64,000 bases of DNA. Origin: an uncultured Lachnospiraceae bacterium. GTDB lineage: Bacteria; Bacillota; Clostridia; Lachnospirales; Lachnospiraceae. Shown in pieces: positions 55,578 to 64,000 of this stretch. Position numbers and translations under genes: made by a program. Numbering within the stretch: the stretch's first letter is position 1; each line of letters starts with the position of its first letter. The notes under the pieces are model-generated. The model was not told where the DNA came from. It did not search any database and saw nothing but the letters and a program-made list of their open reading frames with translations. Location of the stretch: positions 248,001-312,000 of the forward strand of contig CAMOWK010000001.1 in assembly GCA_946628415.1 (NCBI GenBank), given 5' to 3'.

Positions 55578-56597
55578 TTAGAACTGCTTTAAAAATCTGA
55601 TGTCATTTTCATAAAGAAGTCTCATGTCATCAATCTCATACTTAAGAAGTGCCACTCTCTCAAGACCGATACCAAATGCAAAGCCTGAATATACATTAGG
55701 ATCAATCCCGCACATTTCAAGAACATGAGGATGAACCATACCGCATCCAAGTATCTCTATCCAGCCTGAGCCCTTACAAACTGAGCATCCCTTGCCGTGA
55801 CACTTGAAACATGTAACATCAACCTCAGCCGATGGCTCTGTAAATGGGAAATGGTGGGGACGAAGCTTTGTCTTTGTATCAGGCCCGAAGAAGTTCTTTG
55901 CAAACTGATCGAGCGTTCCCTTAAGATCTGCCATAGTGATCCCCTTATCAACAACAAGACCCTCAACCTGATGGAAGGAAGGTGAATGTGTCGCATCAAC
56001 CTCATCAGAACGGAATACTCTTCCCGGTGATATGATCTTTATAGGAAGCTTACCCTGCTCCATGATTCTTGCCTGTACCGATGAAGTCTGAGTACGAAGA
56101 AGAATATCTTTTGTAATGTAAAATGTATCCTGTTCGTCCTTTGCAGGATGGTTTGCAGGAATATTTAAGAGTTCGAAGTTATACTTATCGTATTCCACTT
56201 CAGGTCCTTCAACCACTTCATATCCCATACCGATAAAAACCTTCTCGAGATCTTCCAGCGCGATCTGGTTCGGATGCTTATGACCTCTCATAAGTCTCTG
56301 TCCCGGAAGTGTAACGTCTATAGTTTCTCTCTTCATTTTTTCAGTCAGGAGTATATGATTCAGTTCCTTTTTCTTAGCCTCAATGCTCTCCTCAAGAAGT
56401 GCCCTGACTTCATTTACCTTCTGTCCTACCTTAGGACGTTCCTCCGGTGCAACATCCTTCATGCTCTTAAGTATCTGAGTAAGCATTCCCTTCTTTCCAA
56501 GGAAGTTTACTCTGATTTCCTCAAGAGAGTCGATACTGCCGGATTTGCTGATCCGTTCTACAGCTTCCTCTCTGATCTCTTCCAGCGTCTTTCCCAT
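55578..56597 (-). CDS. pheS: Phenylalanine-tRNA ligase alpha subunit
   Basis: Catalytic subunit of the class II enzyme. Motif 2 [12 protein letters not shown] and motif 3 [18 protein letters not shown] are seen, along with a four-Cys segment ([17 protein letters not shown], about 260-276) commonly found in this group. The start at the ATG at 56597 (339 aa) is supported by GGAGG 8 nt upstream; an extension to 56669 would include the T-box terminator and is rejected. Regulation is by the upstream tRNA-Phe T-box. Confidence 0.97.
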   Translation of the reverse strand: MGKTLEEIREEAVERISKSGSIDSLEEIRVNFLGKKGMLTQILKSMKDVAPEERPKVGQKVNEVRALLEESIEAKKKELNHILLTEKMKRETIDVTLPGQRLMRGHKHPNQIALEDLEKVFIGMGYEVVEGPEVEYDKYNFELLNIPANHPAKDEQDTFYITKDILLRTQTSSVQARIMEQGKLPIKIISPGRVFRSDEVDATHSPSFHQVEGLVVDKGITMADLKGTLDQFAKNFFGPDTKTKLRPHHFPFTEPSAEVDVTCFKCHGKGCSVCKGSGWIEILGCGMVHPHVLEMCGIDPNVYSGFAFGIGLERVALLKYEIDDMRLLYENDIRFLKQF

Positions 56598-56618
56598 CTT
56601 ATTTTCCTCCGTTAATTT

Positions 56619-56890
56619 AAAAAAGTCCCTTTGCACTAAGCAAAGGGACGAATTATTCCGCGGTACCACCCTGATTCCACATAAGAACTATCAGCCAAAG
56701 TCTGTGACTGAATTCTCTGCGGCTCTTAATTATAACTTAACGATGTTAATGTCGGTTCCTCCTACAAAGAATCTTTCTCTTCAAAGGAACTGCTCCGGTG
56801 TGAAAATGACTCATCCTGCTTCCTGACACAGCTTCCAGCCGATGACCATGTCTCTCTGTAGGGTCGGGCGAGCTTTATGCACCATCAATG
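56619..56890 (-). promoter_or_regulatory. T-box leader of pheST (tRNA-Phe sensing)
   Basis: The conserved T-box sequence AGGGTGGTACCGCGG is at 56658-56672 (minus strand), followed by a perfect 10-bp terminator stem (56625-56634 with 56640-56649, loop ACTAA) and a run of T. Upstream lies the long Stem I region with an AGAGAGA segment and a plausible UUC specifier (TTTTCAC, about 56784-56790). Uncharged tRNA-Phe should favour read-through. This is the largest gap without a gene in the window and holds nothing else except the promoter and about 70 bp of featureless sequence. Confidence 0.95.
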
Positions 56891-56896
56891 CATTTA

Positions 56897-56925
56897 GTAT
56901 TAAACTCTAGAGTATTTTAACACAA
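56897..56925 (-). promoter_or_regulatory. pheST promoter
   Basis: Minus-strand -35 TTGTGT (56920-56925), 17-bp spacer and -10 TAATAC (56897-56902) place the transcription start just before the T-box Stem I. Confidence 0.6.
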
Positions 56926-56998
56926 CCGCCGTATTCTGCAAGTGGTTTTTATAAAGTTTTCTGTAAAATGCATAGGAATTAAATATAAGCTGGGTTTA

Positions 56999-58564
56999 TC
57001 AGTTAGCCTTTCTGCCTTCCTTCTGTCCGTACTTAACAAAGTGCTCATAGTATCTTGCATTATCATTTCCAAATGCCTTTCTAAGATCGGCATATCTGTT
57101 CTTGTAGAGTGAAAGATTGAATGTGGCCTTACCCTGACGTCCTTCTCTCATACCATACTTGGTAAAATGATTAAATGCCTTAACCTTGTCTGTACCGAAT
57201 GCTTTCTTAAGATCCGGATACTTGCCGAGATAATAGTTTGCATCAAACACTGCCGAATAATTTACGCCATTATATATAGGCTTAAAGTTTACGGCGTCTC
57301 TGCCTTCTCTCTTACCGTAGTTTATATAATGCATATAATACTGTTTAAGGTTTGAGCCGAAAGCTCTCTGTAGGTCAGCATAATTATTCTTATAAATATT
57401 AACATCAAATGAAGCGCTTGCCTGACGTCCTTCTTTCATTCCGTAGTCTACAAAATGCTTAAGAAGTTTTGCGGAATCCGAGCCAAAAGCTCTCTTTAAA
57501 TCAGGATACTTATTTGAATAGTATGAGGCATTAAATACAGGCGCATAGTTTACTCCACCGTAAACAGCACTTGCATTTGACCCGCCTGATGGAGTACTGC
57601 TTCCTTTGGATGCACCGGAAATGTACGTCGTTGCATTTCTGCCTTCCTTCTTACCATACTGTACATAATGCTTGTAGTATGCCGCATTATTACTTCCAAA
57701 TGCATTTCTTAGGTCAGCATAGTTTGCTTTATAAACAGCAAAATTAAACGTTGCCTTTCCCTGACGTCCTTCTTTCATTCCATAGTTCATGAAATGAGTG
57801 AATGCCTTTACCTTATCTGTTCCAAAAGCCTTTTTTAAATCTCCATATTTATTCAGGTAATAGTCAGCATCAAATACTGCCGAATAATCAACGCCACCGC
57901 TGACATAGCTCACGGAACCCGAACCCGGTCTTACTGCCGCCTGAAGAACCCTGTCTCCAAAACACTGTGTCCAGTAGATTCCATATCCCGAACCGGTTTT
58001 AACACAGCCTATTCCAATACTCTTAAAACCGGAGCTGAGTATATTCGACCTGTGACCGGAGGAATTCATCCAGCCATTCATAACAGCCGTTGTAGACGCG
58101 TAACCTGCCGCTATATTCTCACCACAATATCCGAGTCCGCTCGGATAGGCTGAAAAACAATCGCTGCCGTTTGGTCTTGTATGAGCAAATTTTACTGATA
58201 TCTCAGCTGCACGTCCCATAGCTGTATCAAGAAGCTTTTGATCCATCGTAAGTGCCGGAAGTCCTGCTTTTGCCCTTTCGGAATTTACCAGATCAAGAAC
58301 CTGCCACGCCATGTTGTAATCAGGCGTTGCATTGTAAGTAGTACCTGAAAATGTAATACTCCGGTTAACTGCCTGCCCCGATCCAAACACTCCGACCGGT
58401 GCCACAGCAGCCTCTGCTGAAATCGGATTAATGATGCTTACTGCAAGAACTGCAGAAAGGCATATCCCTGCCATTTTACTGAGTAAACGTTTAAATCCTT
58501 TCTTTTTCACTTTCCTCACCCATCCTTCTCTTAATAAATTTTGAACAAAGCGCCGTCTGTTCAT
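56999..58564 (-). CDS. Secreted CAP-domain protein with six EGR-type repeats
   Basis: A basic N-terminus and a hydrophobic segment (about 30-52, ending SAEAA) form a signal peptide. A CAP/SCP domain (about 85-205) follows with FAHTRPNG (His128), CGENIA (Glu149) and the second His171 (SSGHRSN). The C-terminal half contains six about 42-residue repeats in three pairs (about 227-270, 271-311, 340-384, 385-425, 435-480, 481-519) with the consensus Y...Y.DL..AFG........HF..YG..EGR. The first 15 residues are preceded by no good ribosome-binding site, so a GTG at 58519 (after AGAAGG) is the more likely start. Function of the CAP domain in bacteria is uncertain; the repeats are probably wall-binding. 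Confidence 0.88.
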   Translation of the reverse strand: MNRRRFVQNLLREGWVRKVKKKGFKRLLSKMAGICLSAVLAVSIINPISAEAAVAPVGVFGSGQAVNRSITFSGTTYNATPDYNMAWQVLDLVNSERAKAGLPALTMDQKLLDTAMGRAAEISVKFAHTRPNGSDCFSAYPSGLGYCGENIAAGYASTTAVMNGWMNSSGHRSNILSSGFKSIGIGCVKTGSGYGIYWTQCFGDRVLQAAVRPGSGSVSYVSGGVDYSAVFDADYYLNKYGDLKKAFGTDKVKAFTHFMNYGMKEGRQGKATFNFAVYKANYADLRNAFGSNNAAYYKHYVQYGKKEGRNATTYISGASKGSSTPSGGSNASAVYGGVNYAPVFNASYYSNKYPDLKRAFGSDSAKLLKHFVDYGMKEGRQASASFDVNIYKNNYADLQRAFGSNLKQYYMHYINYGKREGRDAVNFKPIYNGVNYSAVFDANYYLGKYPDLKKAFGTDKVKAFNHFTKYGMREGRQGKATFNLSLYKNRYADLRKAFGNDNARYYEHFVKYGQKEGRKAN

Positions 58565-58610
58565 TTAAAAAAGAATTTATGAAGCAGCAAATTTTAAAGC
58601 CCCAAACAAT

Positions 58611-58660
58611 AAAAAACACCATGCTGCCAACAATACAAATTATAGCATCATAGTGTTTTT
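58611..58660 (-). terminator. Intrinsic terminator after fabF
   Basis: A stem of about 15 bp with one mismatch and one G-U pair (AACACCATGCTGC arm at about 58615-58627, partner 58643-58657) and a T run on the minus strand, 44 nt past the fabF stop. It also has T on the other strand, so it could act in both directions. Confidence 0.8.
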
Positions 58661-58703
58661 TATACCAAATATATTTTTAAAAAAATGTGCCGAATTTTAG
58701 CAC

Positions 58704-59963
58704 CTATTCTGTGTACTTTCCAACAAGAACACTTGCGTTCTGTCCTCCGAAGCCAAATGCATTGCACATAGCCACATTAACAGTCGTATGTCTTGCCTCA
58801 TTGGGAACGAAATCAAGATCGCACTCAGGATCCTTTGTAAACTGATTGATTGTAGGAGGAATGATATCCTCTTCAACAGCCTTAACGCATGCAATGGTTT
58901 CAACAACTCCGCCTGCACCCATAAGGTGTCCCATGGAAGCCTTTGTGGATGATACAGCCACCTTATTGGCATATTCTCCAAAAAGAGTTTTAATAGCTTT
59001 AACCTCGATGATGTCACCCTTAGGAGTTGATGTACCGTGAGCATTTATATAATCAACGTCACTTACACCTATTCCCGCTGCATCAAGCGCTCCCTTCATG
59101 GTCGCGATAGCTCCTATTCCATCCGGATGCGGACTTGTAACATGGAAACCGTCTGTTCCGTTTGAACATCCGAGAAGCTTTGCTCTTACTTTTGCGCCTC
59201 TCTTTTTCGCTACGCTTTCTTTTTCTATAATAACCGCACCGCTTCCTTCACTCATGACAAATCCGTCTCTGTCAAGATCAAATGGACGACTGGCTGTTTC
59301 CGGCTCATCATTTCTGTGTGACAGTGCATGTATTGCCGAAAGTCCTTGTATGGTGATAGGACAGTTGGCTGCTTCAGCACCAACGCAGATAACTATATCT
59401 GCCATGTTACTCTCTATAAGCATGTTGCCCATTGTTATGGCATCAATACCTGAAGAACATGCTGTTGAAACAGTAAGGCTCGGTCCCTGCAGATGCTTTG
59501 CTATTGCAATCTGGGCAGCGCCTACATTTCCTATGATTTTGGTAATGAATCGAGGATTGATTCTCTTTCCTGCCGAAAGTAAATTCGACGATTCTTCTAT
59601 ATTAGCTATTCCTGAAAAAACCGAACCGAATACTATTCCGATTCTGTCTCTTGCTATCGGATAATTACCCAGATCATCCTCGTAAAGGCCTGCATCTTTC
59701 ATAGCCTCATCTGCTGCAGCGAATCCATACAGCATGAAAGTTTCCATCTCTCTTGCCTGCTTTTTATCCATGTAACCGGCAGGATTAAAATCAGTAACCT
59801 CTCCGGCTATCTGTACAGGTAAATCCGAGGCGTCAAACTTAGTAATATTTGTAATACCCGATTTACCCGCAATAAGGTTGTCCCAGAATTTCTCTACTCC
59901 TGTACCAAGCGGTGTAACTGCTCCCATTCCGGTAATAACAACTTTTTCTTTACTTTGCATCAT
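58704..59963 (-). CDS. fabF: Beta-ketoacyl-ACP synthase II-type condensing enzyme
   Basis: Condensing enzyme that elongates acyl-ACP with malonyl-ACP. The catalytic triad is intact: Cys169 in TVSTACSSGIDA, His309 in NAHGTSTPKGD and His345 in ASMGHLMGAGG. Length 419 aa is standard for FabF. The start has AAGGA before tandem ATG codons. It overlaps the end of the acyl-CoA synthetase by 14 nt and is not next to acpP, fabD, fabG or acc genes, so it may be a second, specialised KAS II rather than the housekeeping one. Confidence 0.93.
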   Translation of the reverse strand: MMQSKEKVVITGMGAVTPLGTGVEKFWDNLIAGKSGITNITKFDASDLPVQIAGEVTDFNPAGYMDKKQAREMETFMLYGFAAADEAMKDAGLYEDDLGNYPIARDRIGIVFGSVFSGIANIEESSNLLSAGKRINPRFITKIIGNVGAAQIAIAKHLQGPSLTVSTACSSGIDAITMGNMLIESNMADIVICVGAEAANCPITIQGLSAIHALSHRNDEPETASRPFDLDRDGFVMSEGSGAVIIEKESVAKKRGAKVRAKLLGCSNGTDGFHVTSPHPDGIGAIATMKGALDAAGIGVSDVDYINAHGTSTPKGDIIEVKAIKTLFGEYANKVAVSSTKASMGHLMGAGGVVETIACVKAVEEDIIPPTINQFTKDPECDLDFVPNEARHTTVNVAMCNAFGFGGQNASVLVGKYTE

Positions 59964-61653
59964 TCTTTTCCTTATTCCAGTCGTTTTCCTTTATCTCTGC
60001 ACGACGGACCTTTCCACTTGTAGTCTTTGGCAACTCATTAACAAAGTCGATCAGCTTAGGTCTTTTGTATGATGCAAGATTTGCACGAAGGAACTTCATA
60101 ACTTCCCTCTTCAGGTCATCTGTTCCCTTAGTACCTTCTGTAAGCACTATAGTTGCTTTAATTGCCTGTCCTCTTATCTTATCAGGAACAGACGTAACAG
60201 CGCACTCCAGAACATACGGAAGTTTCATGATTTCATTCTCTATCTCAAAAGGTCCTACTCTGTAACCGGCTGACTTAATGATGTCGTCAACCCTCCCAAC
60301 ATACCATAAATATCCGTCTTTGTCTACATAAGCAGTATCTCCTGTATGATAGAAACCGTCATGCATTACCGAAAGCGTCTTCTCATCATCAAGGTAATAT
60401 CCCATAAAAAGCCCGCACGGCTTTTCCTTTCCGTATTCAATAGTAACTTCACCTGTTTCATTTACATCACAGTTTGTTCCGTCAGGTCTCATAAGTCTAA
60501 TCTTATACGCGGGGCTCGGTCTACCCATTGATCCCGGTTTCGGAACAGTTCCTGCTAAATTTGCAACTGTAAGTGTTGTCTCTGTCTGACCGAAGCCTTC
60601 CATTATATCAAGTCCGGTTGCTTTCTTAAACTTATGGAAAATCTCGGGATTAAGTGCCTCGCCTGCTGTGGTTGCATTTTTCAACGATGAAAGATCGTAA
60701 CGCTTCAGGTCAAGATGAACCATGACTCTGTAGACCGTAGGAGGTGCACAGAAAGTTGTGATCTTATACTTTTCTATCATTGAAAGGATTTCTTTCGCAT
60801 AGAAATCATCATAATCATATGTGAAGACAGGTGCCTCACATAACCACTGTCCGTAGAGTTTACCCCAGAGAGCCTTACCCCAGCCGGTGTCACTTATAGC
60901 AAGATGAAGTCCGTCAGGATCAACCTGATGCCAGTACTTTGCTGTAATGTAATGTCCCAGTGGGTACTTATAATTATGCATGGCAATCTTAGGATAATCA
61001 GTTGTTCCCGAAGTAAAGAACATGAGCATCGGGTCATCACCCTTTGCGGCATCCTCAGGTCTTACAAAGTGCTGTGAGAAATATTTGATTTCTTTATTAA
61101 GGGAATTCCAGCCTGTTTTTCTTCCACCAACAATAATTTTTACCTTCATTCCGTCATAATTCTTAAGAGCCTTATCTATCTCTTTGGAAATATCACCATC
61201 GGCACTGGCAATCACGGCACTTACACTTGCTGATTTAAATCTATACTCATAATCCTTTTTCGTAAGGAGAAATGAAGCGGGAATGGCTATCGCACCTATC
61301 TTATGAAGAGCCAATATCGTAAACCAGAACTGATAATGCCTTTTCAGAACAAGTATTACCTTATCCCCTTTCTTTATACCAAGGAAAGTAAGATAATTGG
61401 CTATCTTATTGGAATAAACCATCATATCCTTAAATGTAAGCCTTCTCTCTCTTCCCTCTCTGGAAATGTGAAGCATGGCTGTCTTATCCGGACATTTTTC
61501 CGCAAGTACATCAACTATATCAAATGCAAAATTGAAATCATCAGCATTTGTAAATTTAATGTCACGAAGCCCCCCTGCCTCATCTACCTTTGAAGAGACA
61601 TACTTCCCGGCAACTCCTTCTTCTTTTTTCCATTCTATTTCTTCAAAACTCAT
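59950..61653 (-). CDS. AMP-forming acyl-CoA synthetase, ACSM-like
   Basis: The 567-residue protein is an ANL enzyme: P-loop MFFTSGTTDYPKIAMH (with Asp where most have Gly), GFGQTETTLTVANL (adenine region), DGFYHTGDTAYVDKDGYL, hinge GRVDDIIKSAGYRVGPFEIE and catalytic Lys in TTSGKVRRAEI. The overall arrangement (LALHKIGAIAIPASFLLTKKD, SDTGWGKALWGKLYGQWL) is closest to medium-chain acyl-CoA synthetases. The neighbouring condensing enzyme suggests supply of activated acyl groups to a dedicated fatty-acyl or polyketide-like product (inference). It has its own promoter just after the exodeoxyribonuclease gene and two palindromic sites in its leader. Confidence 0.92.
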   Translation of the reverse strand: MSFEEIEWKKEEGVAGKYVSSKVDEAGGLRDIKFTNADDFNFAFDIVDVLAEKCPDKTAMLHISREGRERRLTFKDMMVYSNKIANYLTFLGIKKGDKVILVLKRHYQFWFTILALHKIGAIAIPASFLLTKKDYEYRFKSASVSAVIASADGDISKEIDKALKNYDGMKVKIIVGGRKTGWNSLNKEIKYFSQHFVRPEDAAKGDDPMLMFFTSGTTDYPKIAMHNYKYPLGHYITAKYWHQVDPDGLHLAISDTGWGKALWGKLYGQWLCEAPVFTYDYDDFYAKEILSMIEKYKITTFCAPPTVYRVMVHLDLKRYDLSSLKNATTAGEALNPEIFHKFKKATGLDIMEGFGQTETTLTVANLAGTVPKPGSMGRPSPAYKIRLMRPDGTNCDVNETGEVTIEYGKEKPCGLFMGYYLDDEKTLSVMHDGFYHTGDTAYVDKDGYLWYVGRVDDIIKSAGYRVGPFEIENEIMKLPYVLECAVTSVPDKIRGQAIKATIVLTEGTKGTDDLKREVMKFLRANLASYKRPKLIDFVNELPKTTSGKVRRAEIKENDWNKEKNDAK

Positions 61654-61665
61654 ATACTTAACCTC

Positions 61666-61681
61666 AGGTCATATATGACCT
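61666..61681. repeat. 16-bp palindrome by the ribosome-binding site of the synthetase gene
   Basis: AGGTCATATATGACCT is a perfect palindrome ending about 12 nt before the synthetase ATG, adjoining the TGAGGTTA ribosome-binding site. It could be a repressor operator or could mask the site in mRNA. Confidence 0.6.
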
Positions 61682-61749
61682 CAAAATGTAAACTCTAAAT
61701 CCTGATGCTAATAACAATCCACGTTCTTGGTTTGCAAAAACGTATGATG

Positions 61750-61798
61750 TAGTTTTTAAAACTATGTGTAGTATATCTGTCAACAGGCATATTGTCAA
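61750..61798 (-). promoter_or_regulatory. Promoter of the synthetase-fabF operon with palindrome at the start site
   Basis: Minus-strand -35 TTGACA (61793-61798), 17-bp spacer and -10 TATACT (61770-61775), close to consensus. The palindrome TAGTTTT-T-AAAACTA (61750-61764) covers the predicted transcription start, a typical repressor position. The -35 box is only 5 bp beyond the exodeoxyribonuclease stop codon. Confidence 0.75.
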
Positions 61799-61803
61799 GA
61801 ACA

Positions 61804-62559
61804 CTATAATTCAATATCCAGTTCTACCGGACAGTGATCGGAACCCATTACATCAGTAAGTATCTTTGCATCTTTTATCTTATCGGCAATCCTGTTTGAT
61901 ACAAGGAAGTAATCTATACGCCATCCAACGTTTCTTTCCCTTGCCCTCATCCTGTACGACCACCATGAATAGGCGTCTTCTGTATCCGGATAGAGAAATC
62001 TGAAAGAATCTGTAAAGCCTGCCCCGAGAAGTTCGGTCATCTTAGCTCTTTCCTCGTCTGAGAAACCGGCACTCATATGATTTGTAGCCGGATTCTTAAG
62101 ATCTATCTCCTCATGTGCAACATTCATATCTCCACATATTATTACAGGTTTTTCTTTATCAAGCTCCGAAACATAGTCTCTGAAATCATCTTCCCACTTC
62201 ATTCTGTAATCAAGTCTCTTTAGTTCATTTTGTGAGTTTGGAACGTAAACTGTTATAAAGTAGAAATCCCCCATATCAAGAGTTATGAGACGCCCTTCTT
62301 TATCATGCTCATCTATCCCCATTCCGTTTACAGCAGATACAGGTTCTTTTTTTGAAAAAACAGCTGTTCCGGAGTAGCCTTTTCTCTCGGCATAATTCCA
62401 GTACTGATGATAACCCGGAAGCTCCAGTTTTAACTGTCCCTCCTGCATTTTACTCTCCTGAATCGAGAAAATATCCGCGTCTATCTCATTAAAAATATCA
62501 GTAAAGCCTTTCCCAACTATAGCTCTGATACCATTTACATTCCAAGAAACAAGTTTCAT
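61804..62559 (-). CDS. xth: Exodeoxyribonuclease III
   Basis: AP endonuclease and 3'-5' exonuclease of the EEP superfamily. It begins KLVSWNVNGIRAIVGKGF, has the metal Glu in SIQESKMQ (about residue 35), GDMNVAHEEIDL (Asp/Asn pair, about 144) and the SDHCPVELDIEL C-terminus with the catalytic Asp-His. Length 251 aa is standard. It starts 2 nt downstream of the EamA transporter stop, so they are probably co-transcribed. Confidence 0.97.
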   Translation of the reverse strand: MKLVSWNVNGIRAIVGKGFTDIFNEIDADIFSIQESKMQEGQLKLELPGYHQYWNYAERKGYSGTAVFSKKEPVSAVNGMGIDEHDKEGRLITLDMGDFYFITVYVPNSQNELKRLDYRMKWEDDFRDYVSELDKEKPVIICGDMNVAHEEIDLKNPATNHMSAGFSDEERAKMTELLGAGFTDSFRFLYPDTEDAYSWWSYRMRARERNVGWRIDYFLVSNRIADKIKDAKILTDVMGSDHCPVELDIEL

Positions 62560-62560
62560 A

Positions 62561-63433
62561 TCAGACTCCTTTTTTTATATTATAATTCCACTTTAAAATC
62601 GCAGTTACGATAATAATAACATATCCCGATATACTAAGTACATCCGGTTTTTCTCCAAAGAATAAAATCCCCCACAGTGCAGCAAAAAGAACCTGCGAAT
62701 AATCGAATACCGAAATTTCCTTTGCCGGCGCATATGTATAAGCGCTGGTTATAAAGAGCTGACCGCTCATAGCCGATATGCCGGCACAAATAAGAAGGAT
62801 GAGCTGCACAGTTGTCATGCTTTCATAATTAAAGATCATAAAAGGAAGACATATAATGCATGAGAAGACCGAAAAGAATAAAACTATAATCTCTCTTCTC
62901 TCACCAATTTTTCCGAGCTTTCTTACATATGCATATGCCGTTCCGGCTCCAAATCCACTGAAAAGTCCGACCAGTGCAGGAAGACTTGCTATTCCTCTGG
63001 TAGGTTTTACCACAAGGATCGCTCCGACAAAAGCTATGAATATAGTAAGCCACTCAACCTTATCCGGCTTCTCCTTTAGAACAAATATAGACATTATCAT
63101 GGCAAAGAAAGGTGACATTTTATTCAGCACATTGGAATCCGCAAGTACCAGATGGTCTATAGCCCAGAAATTGGCGATAAGCCCCGCCGTACCGAATCCT
63201 GCTCTCATAAATAGACTCGGAAGACTTTCCTTTTTGATATAAAGCTTTTCATCACTTCGGAGTAACAGGCAGAATGTAACGATTGCCGCAACAAAATTCC
63301 TGAAAAATGCCTTTTGCATAGTCGGCAGTTCTCCGGATTCTTTTAGAAAAAGAGTCATAAGAGAAAAAGAAAGTGCCGCCCCGATTATACATATAATGCC
63401 CTTTTTCTTACTGTTAATTTCCTTTTCTTCCAT
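62561..63433 (-). CDS. EamA/DMT-family transporter
   Basis: Two EamA repeats in 290 residues with about ten transmembrane helices (GIICIIGAALSFSLMTLFLK, then VLKEKPDKVEWLTIFIAFVGAILVV closing the first repeat, and FFGEKPDVLSISGYVIIIVTAIL closing the second). Family members move drugs, amino acids or metabolites; the substrate is not inferable. It is followed immediately by xth. A terminator of the next upstream gene lies 31 nt away. Confidence 0.88.
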   Translation of the reverse strand: MEEKEINSKKKGIICIIGAALSFSLMTLFLKESGELPTMQKAFFRNFVAAIVTFCLLLRSDEKLYIKKESLPSLFMRAGFGTAGLIANFWAIDHLVLADSNVLNKMSPFFAMIMSIFVLKEKPDKVEWLTIFIAFVGAILVVKPTRGIASLPALVGLFSGFGAGTAYAYVRKLGKIGERREIIVLFFSVFSCIICLPFMIFNYESMTTVQLILLICAGISAMSGQLFITSAYTYAPAKEISVFDYSQVLFAALWGILFFGEKPDVLSISGYVIIIVTAILKWNYNIKKGV

Positions 63434-63464
63434 ATTTATTAACGCCTCTTATCATGATACATTT

Positions 63465-63494
63465 CAAAAAAACTGCGCAGGCGATGCCTGCGCA
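63465..63494 (-). terminator. Intrinsic terminator of the right-edge gene
   Basis: A perfect 9-bp stem (TGCGCAGGC at 63474-63482 with 63486-63494), 3-nt loop and T run on the minus strand, 12 nt past the stop of the 63507 gene. Confidence 0.93.
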
Positions 63495-63506
63495 TGTAAA
63501 ATATCT

Positions 63507-64000
63507 TTAATAAGCATTTCCGATGATACTCATTGCTTCTTCAAGTGTCATATCCTCTTTCAAGGTTATTGTAATGATGAAATATATATCATCCTTCTCA
63601 ATAACATACTGAAGCTGTCTTCCTCTTGTCTCCGTTGCCGGGATATCAAGAAGCGCATAAGTCTGTCCAAGGAATTCAACATTTGAAAGCTCTGCCCCTT
63701 CATACTGCTTCTTTGTAATCTCAAGATAGTATTCAGGAGACATATCTACAATACGATATGAACTTGGATTAAAGTAAGAAACTATAATACTTGATGCCGT
63801 AGCATAATTATGAACTATGGCACAGTAAGAAATCTCCTGTTCATAAGGGCTTAGAGAACCATTCCAGAATGACTCTATATCCTCTTTCTCAAGACCTGTC
63901 ACTGATGCAACCTTTTCAGCATCATATATCCGCCACGAATCACCATCTGTCTTAATCTTAACATCCATAAGGAAGTTATAGTAAGTATTGCCTTCCGTGA
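63507..64000 (-). CDS. Unrecognised protein, 5' end beyond window
   Basis: The frame is open through the right edge: ten codons upstream of the first Met (at 63968) encode TEGNTYYNFL and continue smoothly into MDVKIKTDGDSWRIYDAEKV, so the real start is probably outside. The visible part is Tyr/Asp/Glu-rich with predicted mixed alpha/beta structure (VEFLGQTYALLDIPATETRG, FIITITLKEDMTLEEAM), resembling a small secreted or lipoprotein domain, but no known family was recognised. A strong terminator follows it. Confidence 0.6.
   Translation of the reverse strand, partial: TEGNTYYNFLMDVKIKTDGDSWRIYDAEKVASVTGLEKEDIESFWNGSLSPYEQEISYCAIVHNYATASSIIVSYFNPSSYRIVDMSPEYYLEITKKQYEGAELSNVEFLGQTYALLDIPATETRGRQLQYVIEKDDIYFIITITLKEDMTLEEAMSIIGNAY

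Noticed and set aside
56598..56669. N-terminal extension of pheS to 56669
   Set aside because: It overlaps the T-box antiterminator/terminator and has no ribosome-binding site.
59098..59664. Plus-strand open frame opposite fabF (188 codons)
   Set aside because: It is the mirror of conserved KAS II sequence, with Ser/Pro-rich translation and no independent support.

Overview
The window looks like chromosomal core genome from a low-to-moderate GC Gram-positive Clostridia, most likely a Lachnospiraceae member (inference). Supporting signs are the T-box in front of pheST, an L10-type leader in front of rplJL, a perfect HrcA/CIRCE operator on clpB, purine-rich AGGAGG ribosome-binding sites, RqcH, an Asp-aminopeptidase of the M18 family, and a large sortase-type surface protein with VaFE-like repeats. 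Almost every gene lies on the minus strand; argG is the only clear plus-strand gene. No rRNA, tRNA, CRISPR array, prophage or transposase gene was seen.

Layout. 1-8.7 kb: a J-domain/TPR protein (cut by the window edge), then the housekeeping run yicC-gmk-rpoZ-priA-def, and rqcH. 8.7-15.5 kb: a cytidylate-kinase-like protein with glgA, then yebC, a CBS/CorC protein, alr and nnr. 15.6-19.6 kb: clpB under CIRCE control, and rplJ-rplL with their own promoter and leader, separated from rplKA and rpoBC. 19.7-27.5 kb: an orphan DEAH helicase, apeB, a GH13 amylase and a double-domain CDP-glycerol transferase-like protein. 27.5-36.5 kb: a palindrome-rich element, a 1512-residue secreted subtilisin/NlpC/VaFE protein, a membrane-anchored GH25 muramidase and a NatA/NatB-type ABC exporter whose permease is fused to a CPBP protease. 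36.7-41.3 kb: an acyl-CoA ligase coupled to an unusual hydrolase-methyltransferase fusion, a response regulator with no adjacent kinase, and a ComEA-like lipoprotein. 41.4-46.5 kb: arginine biosynthesis, argCJB divergent from argG, with a 137-bp inverted-repeat element inside the argJ-argB gap. 46.6-52 kb: cell-envelope genes (SleB-like hydrolase, DegV, an amidase-fold lipoprotein lacking metal ligands, a membrane GDPD). 52-58.6 kb: queA, pheST with T-box, and a CAP-domain protein with six C-terminal repeats. 58.7-64 kb: fabF overlapping an acyl-CoA synthetase behind a promoter with two palindromes, exodeoxyribonuclease III, an EamA transporter, and an unrecognised gene cut by the right edge.

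Themes. The window is rich in envelope functions: muramidase, SleB-like hydrolase, pseudo-amidase, CAP protein, surface protease, polyol-phosphate polymer transferase and GDPD. Two secreted proteins more than 24 kb apart (1512 aa and 521 aa) share a Tyr/Gly-rich EGR repeat, suggesting a common wall-binding or assembly role. Two separate acyl-activating modules (hydrolase-methyltransferase plus ligase; KAS II plus ligase) are the best candidates for undescribed biochemistry. No clear anti-phage or wholly novel multi-gene system could be demonstrated from sequence alone.
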